This document shows positions 13,131-25,920 of a DNA stretch of 64,000 nt, one piece after another. Within the stretch, counting starts at the first letter, position 1. Each line of letters opens with the position of its first letter. A model generated the notes under the pieces. It saw only the letters and a program-made list of their open reading frames with translations, did no database searches and was not told where the DNA came from. The DNA lies in assembly GCA_032718565.1 (NCBI GenBank), contig JAVGVS010000238.1:224501-288500 (forward strand), read 5' to 3'. This stretch comes from Distichodus sexfasciatus (lineage: Eukaryota > Chordata > Actinopteri > Characiformes > Distichodontidae). The position numbers were made by a program, and so were the translations under genes.

Positions 13131-13524
13131 CCCACGTGTTTGCTCACGGCTGGCCTGATTGCCTTTCCTTCCTTTCTCTCGCTCTCTCTCTCTCTTGCTA
13201 AAAACCTCTACGTCCTTCCTCTCGCTCCTCTCCGGCTCCAGACCAACAGCCGAGTGAGAAAGAAAAAGTGAAGGACCAGGTCAAGTGGAGAGGAGAAAAT
13301 CGGCATGGACCGAACGAGTGCAGCCAAATGTCAGCATGTGTCGATGCCAGCTCCTGTGTTTGGGAGGATGCATGGCTGGATGTGGTGTGTGTGTGTGTGT
13401 ATGACATTTAAGTATACACTGTGTATGGAGTCTGTTGTCTGGGTCAAACTGAAGCACCCTGCGGCTGATATAACTACAAAGCTTTCTTCCTCATGAACTC
13501 CTGCTACAGTTTTGACACAGAACA

Positions 13525-14280
13525 GCATTAGGGGCGTAACGATACATTGGTGTACACCCATACGTCTTTTCAATGATGAAAACATAGATCAGACATCCTT
13601 CACATTGTAGCGTCACTTGACAGAACATAAGTCTGTTTATATTCAAAGAGAAGTTGGTAGTGTAACGGTTAGTTTGTCTCATGATCAGAAGGTTACTAGA
13701 TCAAGTCCTGGACCGGTAAAGATACCACTGAGGTGCTCATGAGTAAGGTTGTGCTGTGGTGTGTTTACAAAGAAAAATAATCACACTTGAAAAAGACGTA
13801 TATAAACTATGACAAATGTTAGGGGTATAATGATAAATCAATCTACATCGATACATCGATTCAACGATTACTGAGCTAAAATGAAAACATCAGCCAGACA
13901 TGATACATACTGTAACGTGACATTGATATTTTGATATTTTAGTTGTTTTGTGATTTGATATGAATGGAAGTGATGGTGTTAAATTGGCCAATGACATCGT
14001 ACACTCATATCAATTGCTGGCTCCTGAACTGAATCAAACTGAAATCATTTCAGTTCTTTGTGATATCGGCACACGTTGTTCAATGCTGTCCATTGAATCG
14101 ATATAATACTGTATGATGATGAAACGTGATTTACACCACTAAAACAAGTAATATTATATACCATCCTTGTGGCTTTACTAATAGTTCAATACAAATTAAA
14201 CATGTATGATATCTGATCGATGTTTTTATTTTGTATTACATTGACGTAGATCAATGTATCATCATCTGCAGTGGTAAGAC
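13525..14280. mobile_element. hAT-like non-autonomous element remnants, nested with a SINE
   Basis: A terminal-type sequence TAGGGGCGTAACGATACA at about 13530 and a second TAGGGGTATAATGATAAATC at 13820, with body TTGTGATTTGATATGAATGG shared with three other places in the window. A SINE piece (13651-13786) lies between them. Confidence 0.55.
13651..13786 (+). repeat. tRNA-derived SINE (family A)
   Basis: GTTGGTAGTGTAACGGTTAG, AAGTCCTGGACCGGTAAAG, ACCACTGAGGTGCTCATGAG, with an internal deletion before GTGCTGTGGTGTGTTTAC. Confidence 0.7.
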
Positions 14281-15090
14281 ACTGAGCGAAACATCACTCA
14301 ATTATATCAGCCATCAGAAAGAAGCACAACGGTGAAAGCAAGTGACGATTAAGTATTAAAACTTTATTACCTTTATTTGTGTAATGGAAAAGAAGATGAT
14401 AAAAACGTTCAGCAATATGGCTAAGATAAGTCAGTGTTGCTTTTTAATTTTTTTATTATTTTTTTCTTTTTTTGTCCTATCTTTCTCTTAATAATAATAA
14501 TAATAATAGCAATCAAAATAATATTTATAATTATAACAATATACCCATATGGTTTGGAGGAGAGCCAAAAATAAACAAAAGGAAATAAAGTGTGAAAATA
14601 AATTATCATAACAATTATAACAATAACAATAATAAACAATCGAGCTTTATAAACATCTGCTTGCTAGTTGTGTCCATAAGTGTCCGTTCGGAGGCAGTCG
14701 TGTTTGTGGAAAGTGTGTGTGTGTGTGTCCCAGCATGGGATGGGCGTAAATGCAAACAATCCTCTCCTTTTTCCTTTTTCTCTTTCCATCTCTTTCGCTC
14801 TCTCTCTCTCCATTTCTCTTGTTCAGAGTCCGAGAGTTAGACCTCTGGAAATCGATGAGCCGTTTATCTGTTAGGGTTAATCAGCTTCAACGGCTGATGG
14901 CACTAACACACACACTTACACACACACTCTCGCATACGTACACAGTGACTGTGTCATAACACACATCCTCTTTTTTGTGACCAGTACCAAAGTGACTTAG
15001 TACAAATTAAGGAAAAAAGCCTAAAAGCTTCGAGCGTCCTCATCCACTCCAGGGCTCGGCACGTACAAACGTCCAGGAGTTTGGAGCAAA
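14280..15090. other. gene-free interval just past gata2 polyadenylation site
   Basis: AT-rich with TAA/TTA microsatellites (14490-14560, 14600-14635), a TC tract (14786-14815) and a CA tract (14907-14945). Nothing coding seen. Confidence 0.4.
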
Positions 15091-15791
15091 CGGGGCATTG
15101 GGGGAGTTTTATTTCCAAAAAGAAAATGTCCATTTTTTTCAACTCTGACCCCGCTTTGGAACAAACTATCTGATATGATGTTATTTTTGTGCCAAAATTC
15201 TGAGTGTACAGTGGAAAAAAACCTCAAGTTCATACTCTCTCAACTCACGCTCTTCTACTCGGCACTGCGCTGTAAATGCGTCTCGAAAGCTGCCAAGCGC
15301 AAGTGTGATGACAGAGTTCAGTGCAAGTGTGAATGCGGGGTTGAACAGGAGTGTGATCACCGAGTTGAGCATGAGTGTGCTAGCAAAGTTGTGTGCAAGT
15401 GTAAAAGCAGAATTGAGCGCGAGCGTGATGGGGAGTTGAGCAAAGCGCAAGAGCAAAGACTGCGTTGAGCGCAAGCTTGAAACCAGAATTGGACATGAGT
15501 TTGAATGCCGAATTGAGCGCGAGTATAATGAAAGTGTTCAGAGCGAGTGTGCAAACCGAGTTGTGCCCGAGTGTGAAAGCGGAGTTGAGCGTGAGAGTTG
15601 AGTGTAAAAGTTCCAAGGCACACAGCATTTAGCCACAAAAATAACATCATAGTCAGACAGTCTGCATCTCTTTCAGTTCGTTTTGCTTGGGGGGGTGGGA
15701 GCCGGTACCCGGGTGAGTGGGTAAGAGGGCAAGAAGGTGGGCAAGGAGGTGGTCGTGGTGCCACTTGTGGAGATGGCGGGGTGGGATGTTT
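15090..15791 (-). other. gata2: gata2 3' UTR
   Basis: After the TGA, the first good polyadenylation signal on the minus strand is AATAAA at 15108-15113, giving a 3' UTR of about 0.7 kb. Most of it (15165-15661) is an inverted-repeat-bounded tandem-repeat element. The UTR boundary is inferred from the signal alone. Confidence 0.5.
15165..15661. mobile_element. inverted-repeat-bounded element carrying a 24-bp minisatellite, in gata2 3' UTR
   Basis: Left end 15165-15208 and right end 15620-15661 are inverted copies of about 44 bp sharing TATGATGTTATTTTTGTG. Between them, from about 15291 to 15610, sits a degenerate array with a 24-bp period (unit like GTTGAGCGCGAGTGTGAAAG plus 4 bp), about 11-12 copies with one irregular unit near 15440. 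The structure resembles foldback or other TIR elements with internal satellite, but I do not recognise the family. No transposase reading frame is present. The open frames on both strands come from the 24-bp (8-codon) period. Confidence 0.7.
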
Positions 15792-16076
15792 TCAGTGTGG
15801 TTCGGCCCATGCAGGGGAGCGGGCAGCGTGGTGAGGGTGGCTGAAGGTGGGGTGTATGGGTGTGGGCGTGGGCAGCATGTGGCCGGAGTGGCTGAAGGGC
15901 GTAAGGTGGCCCATGTGGTGGGGCATGTGCCCAGTCATGGCACCCGCTGCAAAGGGCGATGTCTTGGAGAGCTCGTCAAATCCGTCGCCCGCCCGCTTGC
16001 TCCTCTTTGACTTGCTGGACATTTTGCGGTTGCGTGTCTGGATGCCCTCTTTCTTCATGGTCAGTGGTCTGTTCAC
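15792..16076 (-). CDS. gata2: gata2 coding exon 5 (basic tail and C-terminus)
   Basis: Starts after CTAG at 16077 with V-NRPLTMKKEGIQTRNRK, the basic region that follows the C-finger, then KSKRSKR, ELSKTSPFAAG and HSGHMLPTPTPIHP. The TGA is at 15792-15794. The last 11 residues (AARSPAWAEPH) do not resemble the usual SSMVTAMG end of GATA2. An ATG-GGC in another frame nearby suggests a small indel, or a lineage-specific end. Confidence 0.9.
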   Translation of the reverse strand: MNRPLTMKKEGIQTRNRKMSSKSKRSKRAGDGFDELSKTSPFAAGAMTGHMPHHMGHLTPFSHSGHMLPTPTPIHPTFSHPHHAARSPAWAEPH

Positions 16077-19000
16077 CTAGAGAGAAAAGAGAGAGAGAGA
16101 GAGGAAAAGAAAAAAATTAAGAGAAGCGAAAGTATGCATTTCTATGCGCGCTCGCCTGCAGCCTGAAGGGACATTTTCAATTCCAGCAACGATAGCCATC
16201 TATTTTTTCGTCTTTTATAAAAGCAAAGAGAGCGAGGGGGAATGTTTCAAGTAATACAAAGAAAGTGCTTGTTTGGGAGGGAAATTAGATGATTTTAATT
16301 GAGGCCTTGTGCATGAGAGATTTTAAGTGAGTAATTTCTTTGAGGCAAAGCGGTTCACCATTCAAATGCAACACATTGTGATTTTTAAGGACACATTTTC
16401 AGTTTTAATTATAAATACGATTCATTTAGCCAAATCGCTGACAAGATCACTGAAAGAAACACATGCACAAATGTTTTCTGTAAAGTCAGTTCAGTTCAGT
16501 TTTCATCTTTATAGCACTGTTTACAACAGACATTGTTACCAGTCGTATAAGTGGCTAAAACCCTGTTTTGATAGTGACGGTGGTGATCATGAGATTGGAG
16601 GTGTCGAATCTCGGGAACCACAGTTAGGTCCCTGAGCAAAACCTTTAACCTCAAGTTGCTCTAGGAAGACTGCATCTGTAATTAATGAATAAAAATGGCT
16701 GTAGATAGAAAGTCTGTTGTGGATGTCAACGTAAACATAAATGTAATATTGAGCAGAGTTATGCATTAACCAGGTTCAAACTCAATTCGTCAAAGTCTAG
16801 TGCCATTGTGGGGGTAAATGTCTTGAAATAGGTTGTGCTCAAGCATGTACAGGATGTATAAATGTTTGTGTATATAACTAAATATTTAGTTTGTACACTG
16901 TCAGTTAGGGTTGAAGGGGTGACTGCATGCTATCGGTGAGGAGGACCAGTGTTCTGACCAAATATGCTACCCATTGAATTGTGCTGCATCAAGGATGCTC
17001 AGTTACACAATCTTGCACTCTGTTTCCACGCCCATAAATGCATGCTACCTTGGTGTTGAGACTTTGGTTGACGGCAAATACAATGTTTATTATATTTATT
17101 GAAGCTTTTGGCCAGCAAACCTTTGAATATCTGCATATACAAGCTGGCGTGGTTTCTTCAGGATGTTGTTTTAGCCTTTGTTATCTTTACAGAAAGGTAG
17201 CTTGCAGTAAGAGCTTGTTAACACTATTGAAACTTTTGTTTCACAATTTTACAGCATGTACAATTAAGGGATTAATCTTTTTATTAATAAGTTGTATTAT
17301 AGCAATGAAGTGGTATCATCACAATAAACGCCATCTTGTCAGGTAACAAGATGGTGCATTATATTCATTATGTTTTCATTATAAATGAAAATATTTTATT
17401 CATATAAATTTAGTATAATGGAAATGGAAACCCTTAAGGTAGCATTTCTCGACAAGGCAGAATAAATCGTCAGAACACCGGGGTGATTTTAGACAAGATG
17501 TTTCTGGTGGTCACTTTGTTGGTTGGTGGCGCCTGTCTCATTAAAGTCAAAATTATTTATTCGCTCGTCTTAAATACTTAATGGACGCTAGGCTGGACAT
17601 AAAGAGCCTGGTTTTGGGGTGGTGGTGGTGGTGGTGGGGAGGCGGGAGCGGCTCTAACCGACGCGGCGCTGCTGAATGGCGGCTCCCGCCTCCCGGGCCT
17701 CACGGGAGATCCGCCTCCCATTGAAACAAAGCTGGATTAATCAAAAGATAAAACCCCTCCACGGCTTCTGGCTGACAGCAAAAGCGGCTTTGCGTCCCTA
17801 CGCCTGTTTTATTCTATCCTTTAAATCGATACGAACTGTCCACCCACTTGACCACGTTTGCCTTTTTTATTTGACCGTTTAACTTCTCACGGCGGCGCGG
17901 TTCGCCTCATAGAACTCCATTACCCAGAAGGCTGGTTGATTTGACGACTCCGCAGTGATTCAAACCGTTGGAATAAAAACGGAATAAAGAATGAGAAACG
18001 CGTCCAAGCTGTTGACTGATAACTATATATACTCGCTAGTAGAATCTCATTGTATATCATATATTCTGTATTGATGTGATTTAGGTGTTTTGCCTCAAAG
18101 ACTTCCATTACCCCGAAGGCTTTTTTCTTACGTTATTCAAAACGTTGGAAAAACGGAATAAATAAATAACGGGTACGGTATATACTGGTATTTACGTGGT
18201 AGTATAAACTGTACACTAAGTATATATCATTTATTCCGGGTTTGTAAAATTTGCGCGTTTGCCTCAAAGAACACCATTACCCAGAAGGCCGTTGGGCGCT
18301 AAAACCAATGGCGGCGGCGGCTAATAAAACCGTAAGAGTTGCCAATTAGTTTATGAACAATTAAAAATGTTATCACTCACGTTGTGGAGTTTGTAGTAGA
18401 GACCGCAGGCGTTACACACCGGGTCTCCGTTGCCGTTCCGCCGCCACAGCGTGGTCGTGGTGGTCTGGCAGTTAGCGCAGCAGGTTCCGGCGCGACGCGC
18501 AGCAGACTGAGAACAAACAAACAATCAGCATGGAAATAAACAAACAGTATCATCATACACGCACATAATCATACCACAATACCTAATATACATGTCCAAA
18601 CAACGGCCTTAAAACCACCAGACCAAACAACAATTACCGAGCGGGTTTAAAAGGTACATAAATAAATAATCACCCAAATCCAAAATGCAAATAACCTAAT
18701 CAATAACCAAAGCGTTAACATAAGCGTAATCACATGCTAAGTAACCAATTAGCAATCAAATGTAAACGACCAAACAACGTATCAAGTCCAAGTGTAATGG
18801 GTTTGTGAAAGTAAATAAATAAATAGCAAAAACCAAACTTGTTGATGTAAAACATGTCTAAAATGTTGAAAAGATAGTTTCGAGCCCATTTTGTGGTAGG
18901 CCTGTTGTAAGATTTCGTAAGAAATTCGTCTATTAAAGCATCTCGGATCCTTTTCAATTTTCTTGTCACTGTATTATTATTTTTATTATTTTAATACTTA

Positions 19001-19340
19001 TTTTCATGACTCTAGTGTTAATGAAAATGTTGGAATAATGAGTATACTCAGTCCCAAGCTTTTGACTGATAACTGTATATGCTCGGCGGTATAATCTGTA
19101 GACAAAGTATATATCATATATTCTGTGTTTGTGTAATTTTAGCCAGGTCCCGTTTGAGTTTGTGTTATTCCATATCCTATAACATTCCTTTCCTTTATAA
19201 CTTATTCACATCCACACGAGTCGCGGTCGAGCCGATATCAAATATGGGAGTCGCAGCCCGGCTCTTGGGTAAATACAGGCGGCTGATAAAGATCTTTTTG
19301 GACTTGCTGCTGGGGTGATGAATATTGTGCCTCTCCGTGT

Positions 19341-19383
<43 letters not shown>

Positions 19384-20932
19384 AGTGTGTGTGAGTGTGT
19401 GTGTGTGTGTGTACTGCGGGGCCAGACAGCGTTTCAAAAAACCATCCCCAAATAACATCAAAGAAGCTGCAGCTAAACACATGAAATTGCTTACAGGGAG
19501 TCGCCTCTATCGGGATAATTGAATATATTCTGTGCATTTATACAAGGCTTAATTCAATTTTCCAATTCGTGTGGTGATTAGGGGGGAAACGCTGCCCGTG
19601 CTGAAATTTGGGCTCGACGGATTTTATGGAATATTGTCACTATATTGCTGTAAATTTAACATCCATCATTAGATTTTTCTTCCTCTTTTTTCTTTCTTCT
19701 TTGCCATGTCGGAGCCTATTTCTCCCTCCCCCGCTCGGGGTGGATGGATGGATGGATAGATGTGTCTTGGGGCGGATCGCGGCGTGTCTCTCTCTCTCTC
19801 TCTCTCTCCCCGCTTTGTGTCCATTACAGATCAATTCTTCACACATAATAAGATACATTTATAGGCGTACAACACAATTCCCCCAGCAAGCACAGCGACG
19901 TGCTGGAGTCGCACTTTGCTTCTTCATTTACCATTTACAAAACTACACACAAAAATTAAGCTGCCTAAACGCTTCTTTTTGCTGCACTGCCAGTATTAAA
20001 TTAGTATAGAAGCTATGAATTTGCTGAAGGTTCTTAGGGGTGGAAAGGAGATTTTTTGGTCAGACTTTGTGGCACCAACCAATAAAAATAAAAGGTTCTT
20101 TGTTCGGGGTCGTGGATTAGCTGTAATAATACTTTTTTAAAATACGACACCAGTGAATAAATAAATACATAAACATACGTTTGGGGGGTAAAGGTCTTGT
20201 CTATATACAGAATTAAAACATATTTTAAATGTTCACTTTTGAAATAAAGATTTTTTAAAGAGTAATGTTACTCCTAAAAAGATTTTGACATTCACCAATG
20301 TTTATGATATTATTAAAGAGATTTGTTCTTAGGAAAAACAGAATTGCCAACTGTTGAAGATGTGTGTAGTTGTTCTTGCATTGCATGGAAAACATTCCCT
20401 TGAATTTTACAGTTGTATATTATTTTATTAAAATGTTATTAAAATATCAACTTGCTTCAGCGCAAATTTATGACACCGTTAGATGTATTGGTAAATCAGA
20501 CTAAGTGCCCTCATTAGACGTTTTGAGGATAAATAATTACGTATGGAGGGGAAAAAAGTGGGGAAAACCCACCGTTCCTTGTTCAATTAAAACAAAAAGT
20601 CAGACGACAACAAAAACAGACGCATTCCGACGCTTAAGTTGAATGCCCGCCGAGTCTGACAAACACGAGCCCGAGAGCGCATAAATCCACCTTATTTTCC
20701 AGCACTGCTCCCTCTCTCCGTACACACACTCACACACACTCACACACTCACACAGTCACACACACACACTCACACACACTCACACACTCACACACACTCA
20801 CACATGCGCGCGGTAACGTTGCGGAGGAAACACCGGGAGCGGCGCGCTCTTATCGGCCCGAACACGCATCCGGACAGGAAACAACTGGACGGGCCTTTGA
20901 ACAGGGCCCCCAAAAAACACTGCGGCCCCGAG

Positions 20933-20966
<34 letters not shown>

Positions 20967-23900
20967 CGGGACACGGCACCCTGCGTGTGAAAGTGTGGGA
21001 AAGCCTAAGGGATTTCTGGGCATGTGGAGACTATTGCAAAAAAATTCTAAATAAAATCAATAAAAATCTCTATATTGGTTACACACATTATTAATAATAA
21101 TAATAATAATAATAGTACAAGTACATGTTGTTTTTCTTTTATTATATTATTATTATTATTATTATAAGGTGTTTAAAGAATAATTCTATAAAGTACCATT
21201 TCTGTTTGACCTTATAACACTATAACAGAACCATTTTCTATCCCTAAAAACTTTCTTTTCTGGACTTCAGTATACTTCTGACTTCTTCAATGTACACTTT
21301 ATATGCTCAAGAACAGACATTATGAACTATTTCTACTTAACGCTAGATTTTAAATGGTCACTTTAACTATACACAAACAATATTATATTGAGTTCAACTG
21401 GCAACAATTTCTACAGATGAAATGCATCTTCAGTTATCATTTGGAATGGTGATTGGAGTAAAGAGCAATTAAGTTAAGGACACACGGCTAATAGGATATA
21501 CCCAAGTCCACTCTGGCACTTAAGGGCCGTGGTTGTGCAAGGCAGTGTGGGACGCTCATGATGATAATGATGGAGAAAAATGAAGAACTGGGGCAAAAGG
21601 ATTGGAGAGAATAATGGTGCAAAGTCTAATTTAAAAAAAACGCTCCGAGCTGTTGCTGAGACAGTCCTATTTTTACTTTAAATACTTCCAATGATTTACA
21701 TATTTATTTATTTGGTTATTTAAGAGCCAATGGTAAATGTGTCAAAGTGACTTCTGTAACTCATGCTAAAACATATCTGTTTCTTTTGGGTTTTTCCAGG
21801 CGGAGAAACATGTGATGATTTATGATTGTGAGCAGATTTTTTGACAGTAGCTCAAAATTCTAAAACCTGGACAATGCAGTTTTGATAGTAATAAAAGCAA
21901 TTCTAAGGCAACGACAACACATCATTTGCATACCCAAAAAACCAAGCGTCATTGGTATTTTTGAATCATCTAAAAATCGAGCATTGTACCATTGTTTCAT
22001 TAATAGTTGGTCTTCCTTCAGCTAAACTTAGTCAAGCCTTAAATCAAATCCTCCAAAAATACTTCACCTAAATTTGAATATCAGATATGCTGAAGTTTCT
22101 AGTAGCGCTAGCAGACTGAAGAAAGGATTCGAGATAAAGAGATACAGAAGGAAAAGAAGGAGGAGTGTGGATGTCACACCAACAGGCCAGTGTGTGTGTG
22201 TGTGTGTGGTGTGACGGTGCTAATTAAGCCAAGGTGGCATTGCATCAGTGATTGTATCAGGACCAGAAGCAATAATGATAGTACTAACAATGGCACTAGT
22301 AGCGGTGTTGTGAGGGGCGTTGTGGGGGTCCGGGGGTGGCCGAGGGCCAAAAACACAATTCCAGGAAGACTATAGGAAAAATATAACTTCCTGGAATTGT
22401 GCTTTATTCTCTGCTCTGACTTCTATTTAACCTTCTTTCTCACATGCATGAAGGGTGAAAAATCGTTTCACTTGACACTAAGGGTTAAATTTAACAGTGT
22501 TAAGATAATATACGCGATAGTGTTATCTGTAATAGTGTTAAAAATTACAGATAAGATATGCACTGTAAAAATTTTGCAAATCCCTCATTTGTCCGGTTTA
22601 ATTATATTTAACACTAACCTATGCTTATTCTATCTGGTTCTGTACTTCTATTTAACCATATATTTTTGCTGGTGTTATTTTGAGTTTCATTGACACTAAG
22701 AAGTTAAATTAAACACTAATACCGATATAATATATAATAGTGTTATCTTATTATAGTGTTAAATATGTCAAAAACATATGCACTGTAAAAATTTAGCTTC
22801 TCTGCTTATTCAGTCATGTAAATGCACAATAAAAAATCTAAATGTTTAATGACACTAAGAGATTCTTGATTTTAACACTTTTACAGATAACATGTGCACT
22901 GTAAAATTTTGCTCTAACGGTATGTAAGCTTTGTTCTCACATGCATGCACAATAAAGCATCGTGAAAGGTCCAATTTAATAGTGCCTATTTGCTTTGTTC
23001 AAGACTTTGATTTAACCTTATTACTCACATGAGTACACAGTAAAATTAAGAGTTTAATTCACACTAAGAGTTAATTTTAACACTTATAGATACGTGCACT
23101 GTAAAATGTGCTTATTCACTCTGTTCTAGACACATTCATTTAAACTTCTCTAATGTGTATGTGCACAGTAAATATGTAAAGAGTTTGGGATCCGGGGAGA
23201 GTTCAATTTAGCACTCAACAGATAACAAAAACAGTTAAAAATGTCACAGTAAATTTCTCACTGTAAATTATCGACTATTTTTCCTGGCATAGTATCGAGT
23301 TTGAAATTGAAATATCGCAATAACCCTATTTATGGTTTTCACAGTTTTCAAGCATGTAATTTTTCCATGATGTTGAGAACGGTCTCACAGGACGAGAAGG
23401 TAGGTGTTGGTGGATCGTAAGGGTAAATGGGAACACTCACCAGTCTGCGTTTGGGCTTGATGAGAGGTCGGTTTTGGCCATTCATCTTGTGGTAGAGTCC
23501 ACAGGCGCTGCAGAGGTAGTGTCCGGTCCCGTCCCTCCTCCAGAGTGTGGTGTGGACGTCGCACCGCAGTTCACACACTCGCGGCCCTCTGTGTAGAATT
23601 CAGAGGGGGAAAAAATCAAAGGGACATTTATATAATTAAGAAGTTCATCATCCTCTGTCAGCAAAAATCACTGCCTTTTTTAGGACTGAGCAATGAATTA
23701 ACTGAAATTAACTGAAACTGATTGTTGAGCATATTTGCAGTACAGACCTCTTCAGTGAACTATGAGGGAAAAATAAACTAATTGTAATTAAGGTAAAATG
23801 TTGAATTAATTATGATATTGATTTGACATGATATCGGCTACCTAATTCAGACGTTGTTACTCTGAAGGAGTGCACACTGTACACACGGGAACCAATTTCT

Positions 23901-25874
23901 GTAAATTTAACAGTTATTTCTGTAAAAATGTAAAATACAGTACTTTTTAAAGACATTTACAGTGATATTTTTACAGAATTTCTTCTTCAAACACTGCCCG
24001 ATACATAGAGGGCCAATCTGTTCAGGCTCAGGTAAAATATCCAAATTAATAGTTTATTATGTAATTCGGAGTATCTCTTGCCAGTGCAAGAAGTCAGCCT
24101 CTCAGATATATAAAATATCTCATTTGAAAGACCAGAACAATACATGTCTGAGCTTGAACTGGGCCAAAAAAACGTCCGTATCGGTGCGTCCGGATTGGAA
24201 CGTTGACATGGACACCTCCGTGTAAAACAATCCCCTAAAACGCTGCGGAGAAGAAGCCGTGTCCAAACATCGGGTCCATTTATAACAAGCTGTTTATAAT
24301 TTATCCCTGACATGGATGTGTGTGAGCATGTGTGTGTCATCAATGTAAATTAAGATGCTTAGTGCACCGGCACTGTAGGTTAATATATTCAATCTCTGTG
24401 TATGTTTGGTGTGTGTGTGAGAGAGAGAGAGAGAGTTTGTGTGTGTGTGTATGCATATTTAGCTTGTGGTTTCAAACACCAGACACTTTCCTTTCAGGTA
24501 GATGCTCATTAGACTCTCATTTTTGCTGTCCGATAAGTTTGTTTAAACAAAACAATGTAAATTTGGTTCTTACTCTGAGAACAAATCTCAAATGATAAAA
24601 CATCGGATGAATTTTTTGATGTACCATGTTATGGGTTTTAAAAATAAAATTTTCTCAGAATGCTTGGTGAGTGAAGTTTGTATTGTTCTTAAATTTTGAT
24701 TTAAAATTAATTTTTAAATTACATTAATTAATCTACATGTATATTCTGCTTTTCCATGGTATCCAGCATCAAGCATTTTCCCTGAGGTCAGCATCAAGTG
24801 TGAAACCCTAGTGACAACTCCTATTTATGAATTGATATTTACTAACATACTCAAGCTTTTTAAATTATTTTGCACCCCATCGCGATTTTTAAACTAAAAG
24901 GCCTGAACCTGTTGGTGTTTTCTAATTCATACTCCTCTTCTGTCCTCCGTCCCTCGCCCCAGATCATCTCTCCATTATTATTCCCCTCCTCTAATGTGAT
25001 GAGTCGCTCGTCCCACCCAGGACACAGAAAGGAATCTGAGCTGGACAATGGGGAAAGAGGGTGCTTTAGAGGTGGCTATATGTCGCATCTCGTCCTTTAT
25101 TCTTGAGTCGCTTCCAGTTCAGCCACAGAAGAAGCGTTTTTGTTATGTTTTTAAAAAATGTATACAGATGCTTCTAAGACAAAGTGGCGTGGAGGTGTCA
25201 GGGGCCACGGGGCCACTGGGTCTGGGCCCTGTGATGCAGGCCGTGTCAGAGGAGAGCCTGTCTACACACGAGTGAACAGAAAGCCACATTATACTGAGGC
25301 CTGAAATGACTGACTTACCAGAATGGATTGGTTTCACAGAAGTGGGCAGGAAGTCAGCCTGACTCCAAATCACTTTCATACAGTCCTCTCATTTATCCTT
25401 AATCGATAGAAATGTCCGTCACTTGGAATGCTTTTCAAGCTTTGTTTTCTGAAGCCAGTTCTGCATTTTAAAGTCCTTTGATCGAAATACAGGCCCGTCT
25501 TGCCAAGATGTAAAGAGATTATGGGATTTGTCAATGTTGAGTATAATTACATATATGATGGTAATTATGGCTTACATTGTGTTCTCTAGCCAGAATCCAG
25601 CATTTACAATCCAGTTTGTTTACCAGGAAAAACAAACACAGCCTGTAATCCAATTAAAACGGAGTAATCTACATGTGGTGCTATAATAATAATAATATAA
25701 TAATAATATTATTATTAATACACACACAATAATAATAATAATACTAAAAAAAACCAGATGGTGGTTGAATTGGATTAGATTATTTGTAAGCTTTATTTCA
25801 TTTTTAAAATATATCTGTATTTATATTTTTATTGGTACCAATTTAATTAAAAAGATTCTAATAATTTTTTTTTG

Positions 25875-25920
<46 letters not shown>

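Noticed and set aside
15175..15764. Long open frames on both strands (97-135 residues)
   Set aside because: Produced by the 24-bp tandem repeat; no splice context, no homology recognised, and located in the gata2 3' UTR.
23348..23578. A stand-alone 76-residue GATA finger protein starting at an internal Met
   Set aside because: It is the second half of the gata2 N-finger exon in the shifted frame and runs into the intron past the GTGAGT donor.
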